Shown here: piece by piece, positions 14,746-17,704 of the stretch | Position numbering within the stretch: position 1 is the first letter of the stretch | Layout: each line of letters opens with the position of its first letter | Origin: an uncultured Prevotella sp. | GTDB lineage: Bacteria > Bacteroidota > Bacteroidia > Bacteroidales > Bacteroidaceae | NCBI GenBank assembly: GCA_900319895.1 | Contig: ONQK01000003.1 | Location: 1 to 17,704, forward strand | Direction: 5' to 3' | Length of the DNA: 17,704 nucleotides | The notes under the pieces: model-generated | The model's database searches: none | What the model was told of the DNA's origin: nothing | The model's input: the letters and a program-made list of their open reading frames with translations, nothing else | Translations under genes and position numbers: made by a program

Positions 14746-15225
14746 ATGAAGGAATTAAAAATAGAAATAAAAATGCAGTTCCATCAGATAGAGGAATTGC
14801 CCGTGGAAGAGCAAATTTTGGTCAAGGCAGCTATTAAGGCAACGGACAACTCGTATGCCAAGTACTCGCATTTCCATGTGGGGGCGGCGTTGCTGCTGGA
14901 AGACGGCAGCATCGTTACGGGCGCCAACCAAGAGAATGCGGCATATCCTTCAGGACTTTGCGCCGAGCGGTCGGCCATTTTTGCCGCGCAGTCTCAACAT
15001 CCTGAATTCTCCATAAAAACCATCGCCATAGCAGCACGTAACGACGACGGGTTCACCAGGCAGCCCATCTCGCCGTGCGGCGCTTGTCGTCAGGTGATGA
15101 TGGAGATGGAGGACCGCTACAAGTCGGATGTCCGCGTGTTGTTGTATGGGGTCGAGGGAGTCTATGCCATCCGGAGCATCAAGGACTTGTTGCCTATTTC
15201 TTTTGTCGACGATTGTATGCGGTAG
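14746..15225 (+). CDS. cdd: Cytidine deaminase
   Basis: This zinc enzyme deaminates cytidine and deoxycytidine to uridine and deoxyuridine in pyrimidine salvage. The 159-aa protein fits the tetrameric class. It shows YSHFHVGAALL at 40-50, the substrate-binding NQEN at 61-64, the zinc and proton-shuttle motif CAE at 72-74 (Cys72, Glu74), and PCGACRQ at 110-116 with zinc ligands Cys111 and Cys114. The N-terminus is slightly extended; ATG 14746 was chosen because it follows the lipoprotein stop by 8 nt, though Met10 (14773) would also work. Its stop lies 3 nt from that of the convergent TPR gene, with no hairpin between. Confidence 0.96.
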   Translation: MKELKIEIKMQFHQIEELPVEEQILVKAAIKATDNSYAKYSHFHVGAALLLEDGSIVTGANQENAAYPSGLCAERSAIFAAQSQHPEFSIKTIAIAARNDDGFTRQPISPCGACRQVMMEMEDRYKSDVRVLLYGVEGVYAIRSIKDLLPISFVDDCMR

Positions 15226-15228
15226 GCC

Positions 15229-15909
15229 CTAAATTGAGTCGACCACCAGCGTGTCTTGATAGAGCTTGTGCAAGTCTATTGAGTCGGTAGGCGTATTTTT
15301 GGGCGGCGCATAATATTTCAGTTCGTCCTTGTGGAGCTGTTTCTCACATCCTTTAATCATGTTTTCGATTTGGTTGATGCGGGCTTCCAAGCCGTCGCCT
15401 CTCCTGTAGCGTTGGTAATACAGAAGTGCCGACGTGAAGTTCTCGTAGGCTTTTAGCCACTGTTCAGCGAACATGTGGCAAAAGCCGAGGCGGTAGAAAG
15501 CGTCGCCTTTTTCATTGTCATAACACAGCGTCAATGCCTGTTCGTAAAAGGGGACGGCCTTGTCGTAATGTCCGAGATTAAACCTACTTTCGGCATTGGC
15601 ATATAAGTAAACGGAGCGCTCGTGAGGCGAGAAATGCTGGAGTTGCGGAATGGCTGACTCTAAATATTTGACAGCCAAGTCGTATTGCCACTCGTAATAG
15701 TAGCAAATGCCCATGTAGGCATGGTATCGGGGATTGAGCTTGTATTCTTTGTCTAGCCGCTCAAACAAAATAAGAGCCTCATGGTACTTGGCGCTGCTGA
15801 AATACTCAAGTGCCATGCCCAACTGTTCGCTCTTGTCGGGGCCTTGGGCGTGCAAGGGCAACAAGAGGGTGAAAATGAGCAGATAGGTGATGACTTTCAG
15901 GCTTCTCAT
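15229..15909 (-). CDS. Exported TPR-repeat protein
   Basis: This 226-aa protein has a Sec signal peptide (cleavage after LHAQ, about residue 22) and no lipobox cysteine. At least four TPR-like helix pairs follow: about 27-60 (GMALEYFSSAKYHEALILFE), 61-94 (YMGICYYYEWQYDLAVKYLE), 101-134 (NAESRFNLGHYDKAVPFYEQ) and 135-168 (RLGFCHMFAEQWLKAYENFT). A charged helix and a short proline-containing tail end the protein. It should be a periplasmic protein-protein interaction scaffold. It lies 12 nt after the M64 peptidase gene, so the two are co-expressed and might act together, but no partner can be named from sequence. Confidence 0.82.
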   Translation of the reverse strand: MRSLKVITYLLIFTLLLPLHAQGPDKSEQLGMALEYFSSAKYHEALILFERLDKEYKLNPRYHAYMGICYYYEWQYDLAVKYLESAIPQLQHFSPHERSVYLYANAESRFNLGHYDKAVPFYEQALTLCYDNEKGDAFYRLGFCHMFAEQWLKAYENFTSALLYYQRYRRGDGLEARINQIENMIKGCEKQLHKDELKYYAPPKNTPTDSIDLHKLYQDTLVVDSI

Positions 15910-15921
15910 GCAATTGTCTGT

Positions 15922-17211
15922 CTATTTAGTGTAAAAGTCGATTAATCGGGTGATGGCTCTTTTGCACACCGGACAGAATTCCGGGTTGTTGTTCGAGCGC
16001 ATCCGGCAGTCTTGCGTAGGCCGGTAGACACCTTTCGTGCTGTAGCCGGCACCTTCAAAAACACCGACGCGCGTGGTCTCGTCCTTGGGGTTCTTTGAGG
16101 GAGGGGTCGGTATCGGGGTCTTTTTCCGGATGAGGTCTTCCCACTTGCTCTTGAAATTGACCAAAGTAGTGATATTGGGCTCCCAAGGCTCAACATCGTT
16201 GGGGTACATTGGAATTGACTCATGCTCATAAGCATATTCGTCAGCCAACCCGGCAAAACTATGTCCAAATTCGTGCGCCACAACGGGCTTGAACGACGGA
16301 TGTTTGGTCATTGACAAATTATAGGAGTTTAATATCCCGCCGCCGCCGTATTGGCTGGTGTTGACCAATACAATGATGTGCTCATAGGGAATGCCCGCCA
16401 AATGATCGTGCATGGTCTTTAAGTTCAAGGTCGTCAAATAGCGGCTGCTGTAGAAAGTGTCGAAATGTGAGCCCAGTGCCGTGCTTTTCCATATCCCTTT
16501 TGAAGGCTCGCTGGTGCCGCTTTCTCTTGAGGCAGGCATCACGGCAACGATGTTGAAGCAATCCCTTGAACTCTTAAAGGGCTCGTGGGCGAAAATGGCG
16601 GCATTGGCGGTGTGCACGTCGTTGAGGAAGTCGTCCATCTCGCTTTCCGTATAGCCTTCCGCAATGTATGCAATGTGTATGCAATGCTCCGCGTCGTTCG
16701 CGCGCTGGATGGTTTTATGAGGGGTCACATGATGCGTGCCGATGTGGCGAATCAGGATGTCGGAAGGGTCTACCACATGGGTCATTTGTGCAATGACTTC
16801 ATGGCGGTTGTTGCGCAGCTCAATGGTAACGTCTACGATTTTCTGGGGCATAGGCACGAGAAAAACGTTCTCGAACGAGCGCCTGTGTGTGCGTGCTTCA
16901 TCATACGATAGCCACTCTTGGAATAAAGTGGAAAAAGAGTTGCGGTAGAGCACCGCGCCGCTCGCGTGGTCGCGCACCGTGATTTGCCCGTTTCCTTGGA
17001 CAGGCACCTCGGACAGCCGCCGCCGCTTGCCATGCCAACCAGGCAGGCAGCTGAGCTTATCTAATGCAATGACTTGCTGGTGTGCATCGCCGGAGAAATG
17101 ATAGTCGATTCTCAAGGTCTTATCGGTGAAATGGCTGCCAAAATCTTGTGCTGAGGCATCGAGGAGCGATGCCAAGATGATGCAAAATAGCGTAACGGAT
17201 TGTTTGAACAT
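15922..17211 (-). CDS. Secreted M64 family zinc peptidase ('IgA peptidase M64')
   Basis: This is a secreted metallopeptidase of MEROPS family M64, whose founder from Clostridium cleaves IgA. From the ATG at 17211 it is 429 aa. I prefer this start to an in-frame ATG at 17253 because it gives a clean signal peptide (MFKQSVTLFCIILASLLDAS, then AQ). An N-terminal beta domain spans about 23-150. The catalytic domain starts near HIAYIAEGYTESEMDDF (179-195) and holds the zinc motif HEFGHSFAGLADEY at 313-326, with His313, Glu314, His317 and probably Asp324. Cysteines at 402, 413 and 416 near the C-terminus (DCRM, FCPVCKR) are typical of the family. Many Bacteroidales members have no shown IgA activity, so the substrate is unknown. 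Confidence 0.92.
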   Translation of the reverse strand: MFKQSVTLFCIILASLLDASAQDFGSHFTDKTLRIDYHFSGDAHQQVIALDKLSCLPGWHGKRRRLSEVPVQGNGQITVRDHASGAVLYRNSFSTLFQEWLSYDEARTHRRSFENVFLVPMPQKIVDVTIELRNNRHEVIAQMTHVVDPSDILIRHIGTHHVTPHKTIQRANDAEHCIHIAYIAEGYTESEMDDFLNDVHTANAAIFAHEPFKSSRDCFNIVAVMPASRESGTSEPSKGIWKSTALGSHFDTFYSSRYLTTLNLKTMHDHLAGIPYEHIIVLVNTSQYGGGGILNSYNLSMTKHPSFKPVVAHEFGHSFAGLADEYAYEHESIPMYPNDVEPWEPNITTLVNFKSKWEDLIRKKTPIPTPPSKNPKDETTRVGVFEGAGYSTKGVYRPTQDCRMRSNNNPEFCPVCKRAITRLIDFYTK

Positions 17212-17242
17212 GGTGTAATTTGTATTTAAAAGCTTTTCATGG

Positions 17243-17250
17243 CAAAAATA
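17243..17250 (-). promoter_or_regulatory. -7 promoter element for the M64-TPR operon
   Basis: On the minus strand this reads TATTTTTG, matching TAnnTTTG, and would start transcription near 17238 with a leader of about 27 nt. This supports the start codon at 17211 over 17253. A TTTG lies 23 nt upstream (17274-17277), slightly further than the usual 19-21 nt. Confidence 0.55.
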
Positions 17251-17262
17251 CAAACAAAATTT

Positions 17263-17296
17263 GGCTTATTCGTCAAAATGAGTGATAAAATAAGCC
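17263..17296. promoter_or_regulatory. 8-bp inverted repeat, possible operator for M64-TPR
   Basis: GGCTTATT (17263-17270) and AATAAGCC (17289-17296) form a perfect 8-bp inverted repeat with an 18-nt spacer. It spans the -33 area of the M64 promoter. No U-run follows on either strand, so a protein-binding site is more likely than a terminator. The regulator is unknown. Confidence 0.45.
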
Positions 17297-17343
17297 GAGA
17301 ATAACATTAACAGTTGTTTTGTTGAACAGAAGAGCGGCTGCTC

Positions 17344-17431
17344 GGCCTCTGATGACTGTGATTCCTGGTCAGCGGATAAACTTGGCGGGATTGCGCCCTA
17401 GCCCATCCGTTGATGAACTGGTTTCATGGCC
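17344..17431. ncRNA. Foldable G/C-rich segment, candidate structured RNA
   Basis: A 10-bp core helix forms between 17368-17377 (GTCAGCGGAT) and 17405-17414 (ATCCGTTGAT), with two G-T pairs if read on the plus strand. Inside it GGCG (17384-17387) pairs with CGCC (17394-17397). Outside it ATGA (17352-17355) pairs with TCAT (17424-17427) and GGCC (17344-17347) with GGCC (17428-17431). This long interrupted hairpin is reminiscent of 6S-like RNAs, but I cannot assign it to a family. The plus strand is favoured by the G-T pairs and the downstream terminator; no good plus-strand promoter was found. Confidence 0.3.
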
Positions 17432-17440
17432 CTGAAAGGG

Positions 17441-17492
17441 AGTGAAATAAAAAACCGATATGATCACTCACACCGGTTTTCACTTTTGTTTT
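17441..17492. terminator. Terminator-like hairpin, possibly bidirectional
   Basis: AAAACCG (17451-17457) pairs with CGGTTTT (17474-17480), and AGTG (17441-17444) can extend the stem with CACT (17481-17484). On the minus strand the stem runs into TTTTTTATTT. On the plus strand it is followed by TTTTGTTTT. It could end a minus-strand small RNA, a plus-strand RNA, or both. Confidence 0.5.
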
Positions 17493-17592
17493 GGCTTGTT
17501 TTACGCAAAGAGCACTGAACTCGCCAAAACAATCTACCTTAAAAAATTATCAAACTACTAACCTATGAAAACTAATATATTCTCTCGAACAC
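17447..17592 (-). ncRNA. Candidate small RNA of about 145 nt
   Basis: A minus-strand -7 element (17597-17604) would start a transcript near 17592. It first runs through A/U-rich sequence, then a hairpin with a perfect 10-bp stem (17486-17495 with 17523-17532, TTGTTTTGGC/GCCAAAACAA, with a short GAG/CTC pairing inside). It would end at the hairpin with a six-T run near 17447. Promoter, internal stem and terminator in the right order and with no reading frame suggest a small RNA. Strand, ends and expression are inferred. Confidence 0.35.
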
Positions 17593-17596
17593 GGCG

Positions 17597-17604
17597 CAAA
17601 ATTA
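17597..17604 (-). promoter_or_regulatory. -7 promoter element for the candidate small RNA
   Basis: On the minus strand this reads TAATTTTG, matching TAnnTTTG. A TTTG (17627-17630) lies 22 nt upstream, one base longer than the usual spacing range. It points towards 17592 and has no protein gene directly downstream. Confidence 0.45.
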
Positions 17605-17663
17605 CAATCTTTTCCCAAACTAGGAACAAATCTCTTGGATTTATTTCAAAATAATGTCATTTT

Positions 17664-17679
17664 ATTGATTTACGTCAAT
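17664..17679. promoter_or_regulatory. CRP/FNR-like dyad
   Basis: ATTGA (17664-17668) and TCAAT (17675-17679) form a 5-bp dyad with a 6-nt spacer. It resembles the TTGAT-N4-ATCAA site of FNR-type regulators with one mismatch. Its centre is about 80 nt upstream of the predicted small-RNA start. It may instead serve a gene beyond the right edge. Confidence 0.25.
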
Positions 17680-17704
17680 TTTAACAGCGCTGAAAGTCGA
17701 AAAA

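Larger units (their letters stand above)
17212..17704. other. Non-coding region of about 490 bp with several RNA-like and regulatory signals
   Basis: No convincing protein gene lies here; all reading frames are short and one 29-codon frame (17565-17654) overlaps promoter-like sequence. The segment is A/T-rich at both ends and more G/C-rich in 17330-17440. It contains, left to right, the M64 promoter with an overlapping dyad, a foldable G/C-rich block, a terminator-like hairpin, a 10-bp perfect inverted repeat, a minus-strand promoter motif and a CRP/FNR-like dyad. These are listed separately. Confidence 0.7.

Noticed and set aside
1517..17211. Many long frames opposite or offset to the listed genes
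   Set aside because: They lie wholly inside well-supported genes in other frames, lack family motifs and have skewed composition typical of shadow frames.
17212..17253. N-terminal extension of the M64 peptidase to the ATG at 17253
   Set aside because: It would place 14 polar residues before a good signal peptide and put the start codon upstream of the predicted transcription start.
17565..17654. A 29-codon plus-strand frame beginning MKTNIFSRTRRK
   Set aside because: It is short, has no ribosome-binding sequence or recognisable domain, and overlaps a minus-strand promoter motif.
1..17704. CRISPR array, insertion sequence, tRNA or rRNA
   Set aside because: No regularly spaced direct repeats, transposase-like reading frame, cloverleaf or rRNA motif was found on either strand.

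Overview
The window looks like chromosomal DNA of a Bacteroidales bacterium, most likely Prevotella- or Bacteroides-like. The evidence is the set of families characteristic of that order (DUF6089, DUF6242, DUF4924, an M64 'IgA peptidase', lipoproteins with acidic residues after the lipid-modified Cys), several -7 elements of the Bacteroidota form TAnnTTTG, and weak Shine-Dalgarno signals. I see no insertion sequence, CRISPR array, tRNA, rRNA or prophage gene. Most of the window is ordinary envelope and housekeeping content; the least explained parts are the non-coding segments.

Region 1 (1-9707, all minus strand) is a long, tightly packed envelope-biogenesis cluster. Read in transcription order it is: DUF6242 surface-type lipoprotein, DUF6089 outer-membrane beta-barrel, uppS (undecaprenyl diphosphate synthase), bamA (outer-membrane protein assembly), three tandem Skp/OmpH periplasmic chaperone paralogues, murI (glutamate racemase), rbfA (ribosome maturation) and a LolC/E-type ABC permease cut off by the left edge. 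It couples lipid-carrier synthesis, outer-membrane protein folding, peptidoglycan precursor supply and lipoprotein trafficking. A nested inverted repeat able to form a large RNA hairpin sits between the second and third skp genes, and a possible internal promoter precedes the second.

Region 2 (9708-12085, minus strand) holds an operon lysE-family transporter / DUF4924 / rfbD. It ends in a strong terminator hairpin, followed by a second unexplained hairpin before the promoter of region 1.

Region 3 (12086-15225, plus strand) is transcribed divergently from a near-perfect Bacteroidota promoter. It holds a ROK-family glucokinase, a right-handed parallel beta-helix surface lipoprotein and cytidine deaminase. 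It converges with region 4, with only 3 nt between stop codons.

Region 4 (15229-17211, minus strand) holds a secreted M64 zinc peptidase followed by a small exported TPR protein. An 8-bp inverted repeat overlaps the -33 area of its promoter.

Region 5 (17212-17704) has no convincing gene. It does hold several RNA-like signals: a possible minus-strand small RNA with promoter, 10-bp hairpin and terminator; a second foldable segment with a 10-bp core helix; and a CRP/FNR-like dyad. With the skp intergenic hairpin, this is the best place to look for something undescribed. All structure calls are by eye, without folding-energy or covariance support.
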